NCBI GenBank assembly: GCA_942493305.1
Contig: OW818686.1
Coordinates: forward strand, 1,364,001 to 1,428,000
Direction of reading: 5' to 3'
DNA from: UBA7672 sp030824255
GTDB lineage: Bacteria > Pseudomonadota > Alphaproteobacteria > Caulobacterales > Hyphomonadaceae
DNA: 64,000 bases
The number at the start of each line of letters is the position of its first letter. Within the stretch, counting starts at the first letter, position 1. Position numbers and translations under genes: made by a program. The notes below the pieces were generated by a model that was not told the origin of the DNA, made no database searches, and saw only the letters and a program-made list of their open reading frames with translations. This document shows positions 8,654 to 17,855 of this stretch, piece after piece.

Positions 8654-8905
8654 TTATTTGCGGCCACGTTGAAGCCAGCGATCACGCAAGAGCCGCGGTA
8701 CGATTGAATTGCCGCCTGAAAGCGTTCGCACGGGCTTGTCGTTCCAGCCGACTTTCTGGCCGTCGCGCCAGATCCACACGCACAACGCGACCACGTCGAT
8801 ATGCTCGCCGCTGAAAAAGTGCTGGCGAATGGACCGGGGCATGGTGCGGATCAGCTCATCAAGCTCTTTCTCGCCGGGTTCGGGTTCAAGAGGCTCGTCG
8901 CTCAT
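8654..8905 (-). CDS. hypothetical protein, 83 residues
   Basis: A small soluble protein starting MSDEPLEPEPGEKELDELIRTMP, with an acidic N-terminus and a basic C-terminus (RLLRDRWLQRGRK). The middle, HIDVVALCVWIWRDGQKVGWNDKPV, is rich in Trp. No family is recognised. Its start overlaps the DUF1272 stop by four bases (ATGA), indicating coupled translation, and its stop directly abuts the TIR gene's stop. The frame continues upstream, but the coupled ATG is preferred. Confidence 0.6.
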   Translation of the reverse strand: MSDEPLEPEPGEKELDELIRTMPRSIRQHFFSGEHIDVVALCVWIWRDGQKVGWNDKPVRTLSGGNSIVPRLLRDRWLQRGRK

Positions 8906-9132
8906 CGTCTGGCTATAACCCGTTTTGTCGATGCCGGGAATTTCGCCAGCGCCGCCCCAAGCCGAGGGGGACGGGCAACCAGAGGTCCGCCACAGTTGGG
9001 GCAACGCCCGCCCAGAACAGTATTGGCGCACGTCGAGCAGTACGTGCATTCGAAGGAGCAGATGCGGGCGTCGTTTCCGGAGGCGTCCAGATCCTTATCG
9101 CAGCATTCGCAGTTGGGGCGCATTTCGAGCAT
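8902..9132 (-). CDS. DUF1272 zinc-ribbon-like protein
   Basis: 76 residues with the full cysteine pattern of DUF1272: RPNCECCDKDL, ARICSFECTYCSTCA and GGRCPNCGG, which should bind one or two zinc ions, then a short basic tail. The family is common in proteobacteria and has no established function. It is the first gene of a two-gene unit with the 83-residue protein downstream (four-base overlap). Confidence 0.85.
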   Translation of the reverse strand: MLEMRPNCECCDKDLDASGNDARICSFECTYCSTCANTVLGGRCPNCGGPLVARPPRLGAALAKFPASTKRVIARR

Positions 9133-9205
9133 GGGGCGAGGCTAGGGTCCCACAGGGTTGCCGACAATGGCTCCACAGGACGAAGAAACCACGAAAACGG
9201 ACAGC

Positions 9206-9243
9206 CAAAACGAAGAACGGCGCGATCCAGGGGACCGCGCCGG
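9206..9243 (-). terminator. rho-independent terminator of fba
   Basis: An 11-bp stem with one mismatch (9218-9228 against 9232-9242, three-base loop) sits 27 bp past the fba stop. On the minus strand it is followed by TTCTTCGTTTT, as expected for an intrinsic terminator. Confidence 0.7.
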
Positions 9244-9269
9244 CTTCAGTGTTCACAGGCTGTGGGCCG

Positions 9270-10358
9270 TTATTCCGCGGCCACTTTCGTGGCGGCCGTG
9301 AATTTCGGGTCGAGCTTGCCGGCGGTGTATTCCTTTGCGATGGCCGCGAGCGAGCGCGGCTTGATCGAGGCGGCCATGCCTTCGCAACCGAACTCCTGGT
9401 AGCGCTGGACGCAGACCTTGCGCATGGCTTCCTTGGCGGGCTTCAGATAGCTGCGCGGATCGAACTCGCCAGGCTTCTCGGCGAACAGTTTGCGGATGGC
9501 TCCGGTGATGGCCATGCGGTTGTCGGTGTCGATGTTGATCTTGCGGACGCCGTGCTTGATGCCGCGCTGGATCTCTTCCACCGGCACGCCCCAGGTCTGG
9601 GGCATTTTCCCACCGTACTTGTTGATCTCGTCCTGCAGGTCCTGCGGCACCGACGATGATCCGTGCATCACAAGGTGGGTGTTCGGCAGGCGGCGGTGGA
9701 TTTCCTCGATGACGTTCATGGCGAGCACTTCGCCATCTGGCTTGCGCGAGAACTTGTAGGCGCCGTGCGACGTGCCCATCGCGATGGCGAGGGCGTCGAC
9801 CTTGGTGGCTTTGACGAAGTCGACGGCTTGATCCGGATCGGTGAGGAGCTGGGAATGATCCAGCTTGCCGTCGAAGCCATGCCCGTCTTCCTTTTCGCCC
9901 ATGCCGGTCTCGAGCGAGCCGAGCACGCCGAGCTCGCCTTCAACCGAGACGCCGCAGGCATGCGCCATTTCAACAACCCGGCGGGTGACGTCGACATTGT
10001 ACTCGTAGTCGGCGGGGGTCTTGGCGTCTTCCTTCAGCGAGCCGTCCATCATCACCGACGTGAAGCCGAACTGGATGGCGGTGGCGCAGGTGGCGGGGCC
10101 GTTGCCGTGATCCTGGTGCATGCAGATCGGGATGTGCGGGTACATCTCGGCGCAGGCGTCGATGATGTGCTTCAGGACGATGTCGTTGGCGTAGGAGCGG
10201 GCGCCGCGCGAAGCCTGCATGATCACGGGGGCGTTCACCTGGTCGGCGGCCTCCATGATGGCGAGCGCCTGTTCCATGTTGTTGATGTTGAACGCCGGCA
10301 GGCCATAGCCATGCTCGGCGGCGTGATCGAGCAACTGCCGAAGCGTGATACGCGCCAT
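9270..10358 (-). CDS. fba: class II fructose-bisphosphate aldolase
   Basis: 362 residues. It interconverts fructose-1,6-bisphosphate with dihydroxyacetone phosphate and glyceraldehyde-3-phosphate in glycolysis and gluconeogenesis. Seen: the zinc and catalytic motif HQDH at residues 81-84, EGELGVLGSLE, GTSHGAYKF and VMHGSSSVP, all of the class II zinc enzyme. The ATG at 10358 has AGGGGA upstream; the longer frame is spurious. It belongs to the leftward central-carbon cluster with pgk, gap and tkt, though other genes lie between, and it has its own terminator. Confidence 0.95.
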   Translation of the reverse strand: MARITLRQLLDHAAEHGYGLPAFNINNMEQALAIMEAADQVNAPVIMQASRGARSYANDIVLKHIIDACAEMYPHIPICMHQDHGNGPATCATAIQFGFTSVMMDGSLKEDAKTPADYEYNVDVTRRVVEMAHACGVSVEGELGVLGSLETGMGEKEDGHGFDGKLDHSQLLTDPDQAVDFVKATKVDALAIAMGTSHGAYKFSRKPDGEVLAMNVIEEIHRRLPNTHLVMHGSSSVPQDLQDEINKYGGKMPQTWGVPVEEIQRGIKHGVRKINIDTDNRMAITGAIRKLFAEKPGEFDPRSYLKPAKEAMRKVCVQRYQEFGCEGMAASIKPRSLAAIAKEYTAGKLDPKFTAATKVAAE

Positions 10359-10562
10359 GAAAATCCCCTGAGAACTGTATTCCGCCTTGTGACGGGACAG
10401 CTGAAATCGGTCAACCGCTGCACAGCAATCCCGGGGCCGGACTGCGGAAACCTTGGCGTTTTTTTGATCCATTTTGACGCGCCGCGCGATACCGGACACA
10501 TCTGGTGTCGGTTTCGGGCTGTTGGCTGCGTCCTTGGGACAGGAGCAGCAAAGGAAAACGCC

Positions 10563-11222
10563 ATGCGGAAAGTGATCGTCGGAACCTTTGTAAGTCTTGA
10601 TGGCGTGATGCAGGCGCCGGGCGGCCCGGAGGAAGATACGAGCGGCGGATTCGCCTATGGGGGATGGCTTGTTCCGCTCATGGACGAGACGACGGGCGCT
10701 GCGGTCGGCGCGTTGTTCGACAAGCCGTTCGACCTGCTGCTGGGCCGGCGCACCTATGATATCTTCGCCGGCTACTGGCCCAATGTGCAGAAGGATCCGA
10801 AGGCCAAAGACTATGACGCGGCCACAGCCGAGATGGGCCGCACCTTCGATCGCGTGACCAAGCATGTCGCGACGCACCGGGCGATGTCGCTCGGATGGCA
10901 GAATTCGAAGCCTTTGGGCAAGGATGTCGCGGCTTCGATCAGGGTGCTGAAGGAGACGGAAGGTCCTGATCTTGTTGTGCAGGGATCGGGCGAACTCATC
11001 CACCAGTTGCTGGCGGCGGACCTCGTCGATGTGATCCAGTTGCTGATCTTCCCGGTCGTGCTGGGCAAGGGCAGGCGGCTGTTCGATGGCAGCGAGACGC
11101 CCGCGCGGCTGAAGCTGCTGGAGTCGAAGGCGTCCAGCAATGGCGTTATCCTCGCGCGGTATGAGCGCAGCGGCGAGGTGAAGACGGGGTCGTTTGTGTT
11201 TGACAATCCGGATGCGGCTTAG
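10563..11222 (+). CDS. dihydrofolate reductase-family (RibD C-terminal) protein
   Basis: 219 residues with the RibD C-terminal/DHFR-like fold: MRKVIVGTFVSLDGVMQAPGG at the start, LLLGRRTYDIFAGYWP, VVQGSGELIHQLL and IFPVVLGKGRRLF. Such proteins bind NADPH; a few reduce pyrimidine or pterin intermediates, but most have no known substrate. It is divergent from fba and followed by the palindromic repeat at 11238-11355. Confidence 0.85.
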   Translation: MRKVIVGTFVSLDGVMQAPGGPEEDTSGGFAYGGWLVPLMDETTGAAVGALFDKPFDLLLGRRTYDIFAGYWPNVQKDPKAKDYDAATAEMGRTFDRVTKHVATHRAMSLGWQNSKPLGKDVAASIRVLKETEGPDLVVQGSGELIHQLLAADLVDVIQLLIFPVVLGKGRRLFDGSETPARLKLLESKASSNGVILARYERSGEVKTGSFVFDNPDAA

Positions 11223-11237
11223 GGCGGTGAGCCCGGT

Positions 11238-11355
11238 CCCTCGTGGTTCGACGGACGCTCCCTTCGGTCGCTGCTCACCATGAGGGACCTTCGCTGACGT
11301 TTGTGAGAGCCCTCAAGGTGAGCAGCCGCGAAGCGCGTCCGTCGAACCACGAGGG
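11238..11355. repeat. long imperfect palindrome (REP-like interspersed element)
   Basis: A 21-bp perfect inverted repeat bounds the element (11238-11258 against 11335-11355). Inside it, CTGCTCACCATGAGGG (11270-11285) pairs with CCCTCAAGGTGAGCAG (11310-11325) with one mismatch. The whole could fold as a roughly 118-bp hairpin. It lies between the ends of two converging genes, the usual place for REP/BIME-type repeats. I saw no second copy in this window. Confidence 0.75.
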
Positions 11356-11366
11356 CGGGATGGGGA

Positions 11367-12062
11367 TCAGTCTAGAAACGCCTTGAGCAGTTTCGTGTAG
11401 CTCTCGGGCTTTTCGATCATGCCCATGTGGCCGCAGTTATCGACGAGTTCGAGTCTGGCGCCCTTGATGCCGCCCGCGATCTCTTCCGAGTTGTCCGGGG
11501 TGATCAACTGATCGCCCTTGCCGGCGATGACGAGGGTGGGGACTTTGATTTCCGAAAGAAGCGGGCGTGAGTCGGCGCGGCCGATGATGGCTTCGATCTG
11601 GTTTGCGAAGGCGTCGACGCCCAGAAGCTCGGCCATCTCGATGAAGGTGATGAGGAGGGGCGCGTCTTCGTGGCGGGCGGGGTGGACGAGTTTGGGGTAG
11701 AGCGCTTTCGTGCCGATGCGGAGGCCGTTCTTCTTTGCGGCGTCCACCTGCTTGCGGCGGTCGGCTGAGCGTTCGGGCGTGTCGGGTTTGGCGCTGGTGC
11801 TCATGAGGATGAGTTTTTCGACGCGCGTCGGCGCCTGGCGCATGATTTCCAACGCCGCGTAGCCGCCCATAGACATGCCGGCGAGGGCGAATTTTTCCGG
11901 AGCTGCATCGAGAATGCTCTTGGCGATGCCCGCCATGCTGTCGTGCGACCAGTGGTTTGCCAGCAGCACGGGGTGCGTCTGGCCGAGGGTTTCGGCCTGA
12001 TGCTGGTAGATGCGGCCCGTGCACATGAGGCCGGGGATGAAGACGATGGGCAGGCCCGGCAT
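11367..12062 (-). CDS. alpha/beta-hydrolase
   Basis: 231 residues. It starts PIVFIPGLMCTG, with the oxyanion-loop region, the nucleophile elbow GMSMGGY (Ser), VIAGKGDQLIT carrying the likely catalytic Asp, and DNCGHMGMIEKPE with the catalytic His. This is a complete serine-hydrolase triad. The start ATG at 12062 is the first consistent with the fold. It could be an esterase or a lactonase; the substrate is unknown. The DJ-1-like gene lies 49 bp upstream on the same strand. Confidence 0.85.
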   Translation of the reverse strand: MPGLPIVFIPGLMCTGRIYQHQAETLGQTHPVLLANHWSHDSMAGIAKSILDAAPEKFALAGMSMGGYAALEIMRQAPTRVEKLILMSTSAKPDTPERSADRRKQVDAAKKNGLRIGTKALYPKLVHPARHEDAPLLITFIEMAELLGVDAFANQIEAIIGRADSRPLLSEIKVPTLVIAGKGDQLITPDNSEEIAGGIKGARLELVDNCGHMGMIEKPESYTKLLKAFLD

Positions 12063-12111
12063 GATGTCACCTCTCTGCCCAGAGATGGCGCAGTTCTCGC
12101 CCGTGTAAAGG

Positions 12112-12693
12112 CTAGCGCGCGTTGGCGAGCATGGTTCGCGTCTTCGCGAGGGCGGGGTGATCCGGGTACAGGTGATCCAGCATGACGCAGGCGAAGGAGG
12201 CGGGGGCGGAGGAGGGGGCGGTGATGAGGCCCTTGTCGAAGATGGCGTCGTTGACGTTCTGGTAGAGGTGGTTGCCCTTGTAATCACGGGCATGTTTCAA
12301 GAGCCAATCGCGGCCGTTCGAGGTGTGGCGGCGGTTGTCGAACAGGCCGGCGCGGGCGGCGGTGAGCGTGCCCGCGCAGATGGCGCCAACGAGGACGTTC
12401 TGGTCGATGGCGGCGTTGAGCAGGGGCGTGATGTCGGGCGCCTCCTTGCGCTGCCAGGCGCCGGAGCCGCAGACGACGATGGCGCGGTGTTTTTCCGGCG
12501 TGACGTCGTCAAAGGCGCCGTCAGGCTTCACGGTAAGGCCGCCTTCGGACTTCACCTTTTTTCCGTCGGGCGAAAAATAGCGCACGTCGGTATCGAAAAA
12601 ATCGCGCACGCTTGCGGTGAGGTAGCCGGCCTCCCAGTCCGCGAAATCTGTGTTCAAGAGGACGGCCAGGGGACGGTCTGCACTGACGGGCAT
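12112..12693 (-). CDS. DJ-1/PfpI family protein
   Basis: 193 residues with the class I glutamine-amidotransferase-like fold: VVCGSGAWQRKE and the nucleophile region VGAICAGTLTAARAGLFDNRRHTSN, where the Cys of AICAG is the reactive residue. Family members act as glyoxalases, chaperones or proteases on damaged proteins; which applies here is not visible. It is on the same strand as the hydrolase downstream. Confidence 0.85.
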   Translation of the reverse strand: MPVSADRPLAVLLNTDFADWEAGYLTASVRDFFDTDVRYFSPDGKKVKSEGGLTVKPDGAFDDVTPEKHRAIVVCGSGAWQRKEAPDITPLLNAAIDQNVLVGAICAGTLTAARAGLFDNRRHTSNGRDWLLKHARDYKGNHLYQNVNDAIFDKGLITAPSSAPASFACVMLDHLYPDHPALAKTRTMLANAR

Positions 12694-12810
12694 GGGGCTC
12701 TCCTCACCTTGCCTTACTTGTCAGTCAACGTGCGGAGCGGTTCCCGGTTGCGCGTGATGTGGTCCGGACGTGTGACCGTCTGGCGACAGGCTGCGAGTTA
12801 GTCTGTGCTC

Positions 12811-14001
12811 CTAGATCTTCAGCGCTTCGACGCCGGGGAGTTCCTTGCCTTCCATCCATTCGAGGAAGGCGCCGCCTGCTGTCGAGATGAAGGTGAGGTC
12901 GGCGGCAACGCCCGCGTGGTTCATGGCGGAGACGGTGTCGCCGCCGCCGGCGACGGCGATGAGCTTGCCTTCTTTCGTGAGCTTCGCGGCTTCCTTGGCG
13001 GCTTCGACGGTGCCTTTGTCGAAGGGCGGGATTTCGAAGACGCCGAGGGGGCCGTTCCAGATCAGGGTTTTCGAATTGCCCATGGCGCGCTTCAGGCGCT
13101 CGACCGTTTCGGGGCCGGCGTCGAGGATGCGCTCGTGATCATCGACATTGCCGAGATTGCGGATGCGGGTGGGGACGCCGGCGGCCATCTGCTCGGCGAC
13201 GACGATGTCGATCGGCAGGAAGAGCTTGCAGTTGTTCTGGCCGGCGAGGCGGATGATCTCGCGCGCGGTTTCGGCGAGATCCTTCTCGCAATAGGACGCG
13301 CCGACATCGTGGCCCTGCGCATAGAGGAAGGTGTTGGCCATGCCGCCGCCGATGGCGAGCTTGTCCAGCCGCGTCACGAGGTTCTTGAGCAAGTCGAGCT
13401 TGGTGGAAACTTTCGAGCCGCCGACGATGCCGAGGACGGGGCGTTGCGGATTGCCCAGCGCGGCGTCGAGGGCGGTGAGTTCGCGCTCCATCGAGAGGCC
13501 GGGATAGGCGGGCAGGAGTTTGGCGAGGCCTTCGGTGGAGGCGTGGGCGCGGTGCGCCGCGGAGAAGGCGTCGTTGACATAGACGTCGCCGAGCTTGGCA
13601 AGTTCGGCGGCGAAGGCGGGATCGTTCTTCTCTTCGCCCGCGTGGAAGCGGAGGTTTTCGAGCAGGGCGACGCCGCCGGGTTTCAGCGCGTCGATCACGG
13701 CTTTGGCGTCGGCGCCGATGCAGTCGTCAGCCCAGGCGATGTCTTTTCCGACGAGGGCGGCGAGGGGCGCGACGACGGGCTTGAGGCTCATCTCGGGCAC
13801 GCGCTTGCCCTTCGGGCGATCGAAGTGCGCGAGCAGGACGACCTTGGCGCCGGCCTTCGTGAGCAGGTTGATCGTCGGCAGCGCGGACTTCAGGCGCGTG
13901 TCGTCGGTGATCTGGCCGTCATCCATCGGCACGTTGAAGTCGACGCGGACGAGGGCGGTTTTGCCGTTGAGGTCTGCGCCCTGGAGCGTGCGGAAGGTCA
14001 T
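12811..14001 (-). CDS. pgk: phosphoglycerate kinase
   Basis: 396 residues, normal length. It transfers phosphate between 1,3-bisphosphoglycerate and ADP. Seen: RVDFNVPMDDGQITDDTRL at the N-terminus (substrate site), GGSKVSTKLDLL, and the C-terminal nucleotide region VAGGGDTVSAMNHAG. It follows gap and a 176-residue unknown gene on the same strand (38 bp gap), so co-transcription with gap is likely. Confidence 0.96.
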   Translation of the reverse strand: MTFRTLQGADLNGKTALVRVDFNVPMDDGQITDDTRLKSALPTINLLTKAGAKVVLLAHFDRPKGKRVPEMSLKPVVAPLAALVGKDIAWADDCIGADAKAVIDALKPGGVALLENLRFHAGEEKNDPAFAAELAKLGDVYVNDAFSAAHRAHASTEGLAKLLPAYPGLSMERELTALDAALGNPQRPVLGIVGGSKVSTKLDLLKNLVTRLDKLAIGGGMANTFLYAQGHDVGASYCEKDLAETAREIIRLAGQNNCKLFLPIDIVVAEQMAAGVPTRIRNLGNVDDHERILDAGPETVERLKRAMGNSKTLIWNGPLGVFEIPPFDKGTVEAAKEAAKLTKEGKLIAVAGGGDTVSAMNHAGVAADLTFISTAGGAFLEWMEGKELPGVEALKI

Positions 14002-14039
14002 GGTCGTTATCCCGTTAGGTTCGTCTTGCCGGCGGGCGC

Positions 14040-14570
14040 CTAGCTGATCGGATCGCCCCAGGGGTGGGGCTGTTCCTTGAAGTTCTTGAGAAGCTCGAAG
14101 CCGATGCGGCGCGGTTCTTCGTTCTTCGCCTTCGGTACGGCGATCAGGAGCACGCTCACCTGGCTGTAGTGCTGGATCAGTTCGAATTTCCGGCCGTCGG
14201 GGAACTCGCCCATGAACAGGATCATGTCGGGGCCCCAGCTGGCGAGGTTCGTGATGTGCAGCGGTTCGGAGCCGGGGCCTTCAACAAACCGGCCGCCGAC
14301 TTCCTGGCCTTCGCCGAGGCCTTTCTCGAATTCGATGATCTGGTGGACCAGACGCTCGTGCATCCACTGGGCGGGATTGTGCGGCTGCTGGGCAGGCGGC
14401 GCGCCGACCGTGGTGGCGGCAGGCGGGGCCACAGGCGCGGGGACCGTGGCGTCGTCATCCTCCTGCGGGTCGATATGCACGTCGGTTACGTTGTAGGGCG
14501 GCGTGGCAGTCGCATGGACGACGGCCTCTTCAGCCGTCTGTCCATGCTTCGTGTCTTTGCTATCCGCCAC
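14040..14570 (-). CDS. hypothetical protein between gap and pgk
   Basis: 176 residues from a GTG that shares one base with the gap stop codon (TAGTG), so it is probably translated by ribosomes leaving gap. The N-terminal third is low-complexity and rich in Pro, Ala and Thr. The C-terminal part (about residues 70-176) is a compact alpha/beta-looking domain (MHERLVHQIIEFEKGLGEGQ, ITNLASWGPDMILFMGEFPDGRKFELIQHYSQVSVLLIAVPK). I recognise no family. The position suggests a conserved accessory to triose-phosphate metabolism, but that is only context. Confidence 0.65.
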   Translation of the reverse strand: MADSKDTKHGQTAEEAVVHATATPPYNVTDVHIDPQEDDDATVPAPVAPPAATTVGAPPAQQPHNPAQWMHERLVHQIIEFEKGLGEGQEVGGRFVEGPGSEPLHITNLASWGPDMILFMGEFPDGRKFELIQHYSQVSVLLIAVPKAKNEEPRRIGFELLKNFKEQPHPWGDPIS

Positions 14571-15577
14571 TAGATCAGCTTCGCCCAGGCGACGGCCGTG
14601 TCGCTCATGCGCGTGGAGAAGCCCCACTCGTTGTCGTACCAGGAAAGGACCGACACGAACGTGCCGTCCATCACCTTGGTCTGGTCGGTGTGGAAGATCG
14701 ACGAGTGCGGGTTGTGGTTGAAGTCCGACGAGACGAGTTTCTCGTCGGTGTAGCCGAGGATGCCTTTGAGCTTGCCGTTGGCGGCGGTGCGGATGAGATC
14801 GTTGATCTCCTTCGCGGTCGTCTCGCGCTTGGCGATGAATTTGAAGTCCACCAGCGAGACGTTCGGCGTCGGCACGCGGACCGAGATGCCGTCGAGCTTG
14901 CCATTGAGGTCCGGCATGACGAGGCCGACGGCCTTGGCGGCGCCGGTCGAGGTCGGGATCATCGAGAGCGCGGCGGCGCGGCCGCGATAGAGATCCTTGT
15001 GCATCGTATCCAGCGTCGGCTGGTCGCCGGTGTAGGAGTGGATCGTCGTCATCATGCCCTTCTCGATGCCGATGGCGTCGTGAAGGACGCTGACCACCGG
15101 CACGAGGCAGTTGGTGGTGCACGAGGCGTTGGAGACGATCATGTGCTCTTTCGTGAGCTTGTCGTGGTTCACGCCGTAGACGACGGTGAGGTCGGAGTTC
15201 TCGCCCGGGGCGGAGATCAGCACGCGCTTGGCGCCGGCCTGGAGATGGAGGGCGGCCTTGTCCTTCGCCGTGAAGATGCCGGTGCACTCGAACGCGATGT
15301 CGACGTTCATGTCCTTGTGCGGCAGTTCGGCGGGGTTCTTGATCGCGGTGACCTTGAAGGACTGACCACCGACCGAGACGGTGTCGCCTTCGATCTTCAC
15401 GTCCATGTTCAGCGGGCCGTGGACGCTATCGTATTTCAGGAGGTGGACGTTGGTTTCCACCGGGCCGAGATCGTTGACGGCGACGACCTGGATGTCCTTG
15501 CGGCCGCTTTCCAGAATCGAACGGAGAACCAGACGTCCGATCCGGCCAAAGCCGTTGATCGCAACACGAACAGCCAT
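14570..15577 (-). CDS. gap: glyceraldehyde-3-phosphate dehydrogenase
   Basis: 335 residues, type I. It oxidises glyceraldehyde-3-phosphate to 1,3-bisphosphoglycerate with NAD(P)+. Seen: Rossmann start INGFGRIGRLVLRS, the catalytic Cys at about residue 153 in SNASCTTN, His at about 180 in TTIHSYTGDQ, and SWYDNEWGFSTRM near the end. The ATG at 15577 with GAGG seven bases before is preferred over an upstream TTG. It lies between tkt and pgk in the central-carbon cluster. Confidence 0.96.
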   Translation of the reverse strand: MAVRVAINGFGRIGRLVLRSILESGRKDIQVVAVNDLGPVETNVHLLKYDSVHGPLNMDVKIEGDTVSVGGQSFKVTAIKNPAELPHKDMNVDIAFECTGIFTAKDKAALHLQAGAKRVLISAPGENSDLTVVYGVNHDKLTKEHMIVSNASCTTNCLVPVVSVLHDAIGIEKGMMTTIHSYTGDQPTLDTMHKDLYRGRAAALSMIPTSTGAAKAVGLVMPDLNGKLDGISVRVPTPNVSLVDFKFIAKRETTAKEINDLIRTAANGKLKGILGYTDEKLVSSDFNHNPHSSIFHTDQTKVMDGTFVSVLSWYDNEWGFSTRMSDTAVAWAKLI

Positions 15578-15756
15578 CGCAAACCTCAATTGTCCAAGCG
15601 CGGCCGTGGATACACGCCAAAAGCACTGGCAGGCCCTGCCGCGCCACGGTCTTTATGCGGGGGCTAATACCGGATTTTCGGCGCGATGCGAGTGTTTTGC
15701 GCGGTGAAAATCGCGCAATTACCCGCAGCACTTCGTGAGCTGGGCGAGAAGTATGG

Positions 15757-17724
15757 TTACAGGCGCTCTTTGGCGGCCTTCACGACGGCCTCGGCCGTGA
15801 TGCCGAAGTGCTTGTAGAGCGCCTTGTACGGGGCCGACGCGCCAAAGCCCGTCATGCCGACAAAGCCGCCTTCGGGGCCGATCCAGCGGTCCCAGCCATC
15901 GCGGACGCCCGCCTCGACCGCCACCTTGGGCAGTTTGCCGCCCAGCGTGTCAGCGCGGTAGGCGTCCGGTTGAGCGGCGAAGAGCGCGAAGCAGGGGAGC
16001 GAGACCACGCGGGCGCCGATGCCTTCGGCCTCGAGCAGTTTCTGCGCTTCCAGTGCGATCTCGATTTCCGAGCCGGTGGCGCAAAGGACGACCTTCTCGG
16101 GCTGCGAGGCGGCCTTGAGCACATAGCCGCCCCGGGCGACGAGGTTCTCATCCGTGTGCGTCGTGCGCGCCGGGACGAGGTTCTGGCGGGTCAGCGCGAT
16201 CAGCGACGGGCTGGTCGCGGTCTTGAGCGCGATTTCCCACGCTTCGGCGGTTTCGACGCCATCGGCGGGGCGGAAGACGAGCAGGTTCGGGATCATGCGC
16301 AGCGAGGCGACATGCTCGACCGGCTGGTGGGTCGGGCCATCCTCGCCGACGCCGATCGAGTCGTGCGTCATGACATGGATGATGCGCTGGTTCATCAGCG
16401 CGCCGAGGCGGATGGCCGGGCGGGAATAATCGGAGAAGACAAGGAAGGTGCCGGAGTAGGGGATGACGCCGCCATGCAGCGCCATGCCGTTCATCGCGGC
16501 GGCCATGGCGTGTTCACGGATGCCCCAGTGGACATAGCGGCCGCCATAATTGTCGGGCGTGAAGGGCGCCTTGGCGGAGGCTGTGCGCGTGTTGTTGGAG
16601 CCGGTGAGGTCGGCCGAGCCGCCGATCATTTCCGGAACCAGCTCGGTCAGCACTTCAAGGGCGGCGCCGGACCATTTGCGGGTGGCGTCGGCCTTGGGGG
16701 CTTCGGCGATCTTCTTCTTGTGCGCGGTGATGGCGGCGGAGAGGCCTTCCGGCAGCTTGCCGGCGATGGAGGCTTCGAAGGTTGCGCGCTTGTCGCTGGC
16801 GGCGAGGCGTTTCAGCCAAGCTTCGCGATGGCGTGCGCCCTGCGCGCCGATCTTGCGCCAGGCCTGCAGGATTTCGTCCGGGATCACGAAGGGCTCGTGC
16901 GCCCAGTCGAGCGACTTGCGGATGCCGGCCACTTCCTCGGCGCCATAGGGCCCGCCATGGGCGGGGCCTGTGCCGGCGAGTTTCGGCGCGCCGAAGCCGA
17001 TGATGGTCTTGCAGGCGATCAGCGAGGGGCGGTCAGCGCCCTGTGCCGCCAGCAGCGCGCCGCGGACGGCGTCCATGTTGTGGCCGTCGACGCGGGCGAC
17101 GTTCCAGCCGGAGGCCTTGAAGCGCTTGATCTGGTCGGTGTCGTCGGCAAGGCCGGTCGAACCGTCGATGGTGACGGCGTTGTCGTCGAACAGGACGATG
17201 AGGTTTTTCAGGCGCAGATGGCCGGCCAGCGTGATGGCTTCCTGGCTGATGCCCTCCATGAGGCAGCCATCGCCGGCGATGACGTAGGTCTTGTGGTTGA
17301 CGAGGTCGTCGCCGAAGCGGGTGTTCAGGTGGCGTTCCGCCATCGCCATGCCGACGGCGTTGGCGAGGCCCTGTCCGAGCGGGCCGGTGGTGGTCTCGAC
17401 GCCGGGCGTGTGGCCGAATTCGGGGTGGCCGGGGGTCTTCGAGCCGAGCTGGCGGAAATTGCGAAGCTCGTCGAGCGTCACTTCCGGATAGCCAGTGAGG
17501 TAGAGCAGCGCGTAGAGCAGCATCGAACCATGGCCAGCCGACAGGACCAGACGGTCGCGGTCGGGCCATTCGGGGGCCGAGGCGTCGAACTTGATGAATT
17601 CCTGGAACAGCAGGGTTGCGACATCCGCAAAGCCCAGGGGCAGGCCGCAATGGCCGCTCTGAGCCTTTTCGACCGCATCCATGGAAAGCGCCCGGATCGC
17701 GTTGGCGAGCGGAAGTTGCGGCAT
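15757..17724 (-). CDS. tkt: transketolase
   Basis: 655 residues. The thiamine-diphosphate enzyme moves two-carbon units in the pentose phosphate pathway. Seen: AQSGHCGLPLGFAD near the N-terminus, the TPP motif GDGCLMEG, FDDNAVTIDGSTG, the pyrimidine-domain WGIREHAMAAAMNG, and HDSIGVGEDGPTHQP. The ATG at 17724 gives the family N-terminus; the 5' extension in frame has no similarity. Its promoter region (17725-17855) is shared with the divergent DUF4164 gene. Confidence 0.96.
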   Translation of the reverse strand: MPQLPLANAIRALSMDAVEKAQSGHCGLPLGFADVATLLFQEFIKFDASAPEWPDRDRLVLSAGHGSMLLYALLYLTGYPEVTLDELRNFRQLGSKTPGHPEFGHTPGVETTTGPLGQGLANAVGMAMAERHLNTRFGDDLVNHKTYVIAGDGCLMEGISQEAITLAGHLRLKNLIVLFDDNAVTIDGSTGLADDTDQIKRFKASGWNVARVDGHNMDAVRGALLAAQGADRPSLIACKTIIGFGAPKLAGTGPAHGGPYGAEEVAGIRKSLDWAHEPFVIPDEILQAWRKIGAQGARHREAWLKRLAASDKRATFEASIAGKLPEGLSAAITAHKKKIAEAPKADATRKWSGAALEVLTELVPEMIGGSADLTGSNNTRTASAKAPFTPDNYGGRYVHWGIREHAMAAAMNGMALHGGVIPYSGTFLVFSDYSRPAIRLGALMNQRIIHVMTHDSIGVGEDGPTHQPVEHVASLRMIPNLLVFRPADGVETAEAWEIALKTATSPSLIALTRQNLVPARTTHTDENLVARGGYVLKAASQPEKVVLCATGSEIEIALEAQKLLEAEGIGARVVSLPCFALFAAQPDAYRADTLGGKLPKVAVEAGVRDGWDRWIGPEGGFVGMTGFGASAPYKALYKHFGITAEAVVKAAKERL

Positions 17725-17855
17725 CTGTGTTCTCCGGCAGGATGTGGGCTGGTTAATGGTTTTGCGGTCGGGATCAAAGGGGATTTGCCGCCGCACCTTG
17801 GCATTGCGCGCTTTGTTCACAGGCATCAGATTGGAGCCCGCCGAAAGGGCGTGGG

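Noticed and set aside
12805..14043. 412-codon plus-strand frame across pgk
   Set aside because: Pgk motifs are clear on the other strand; this frame has no family features.
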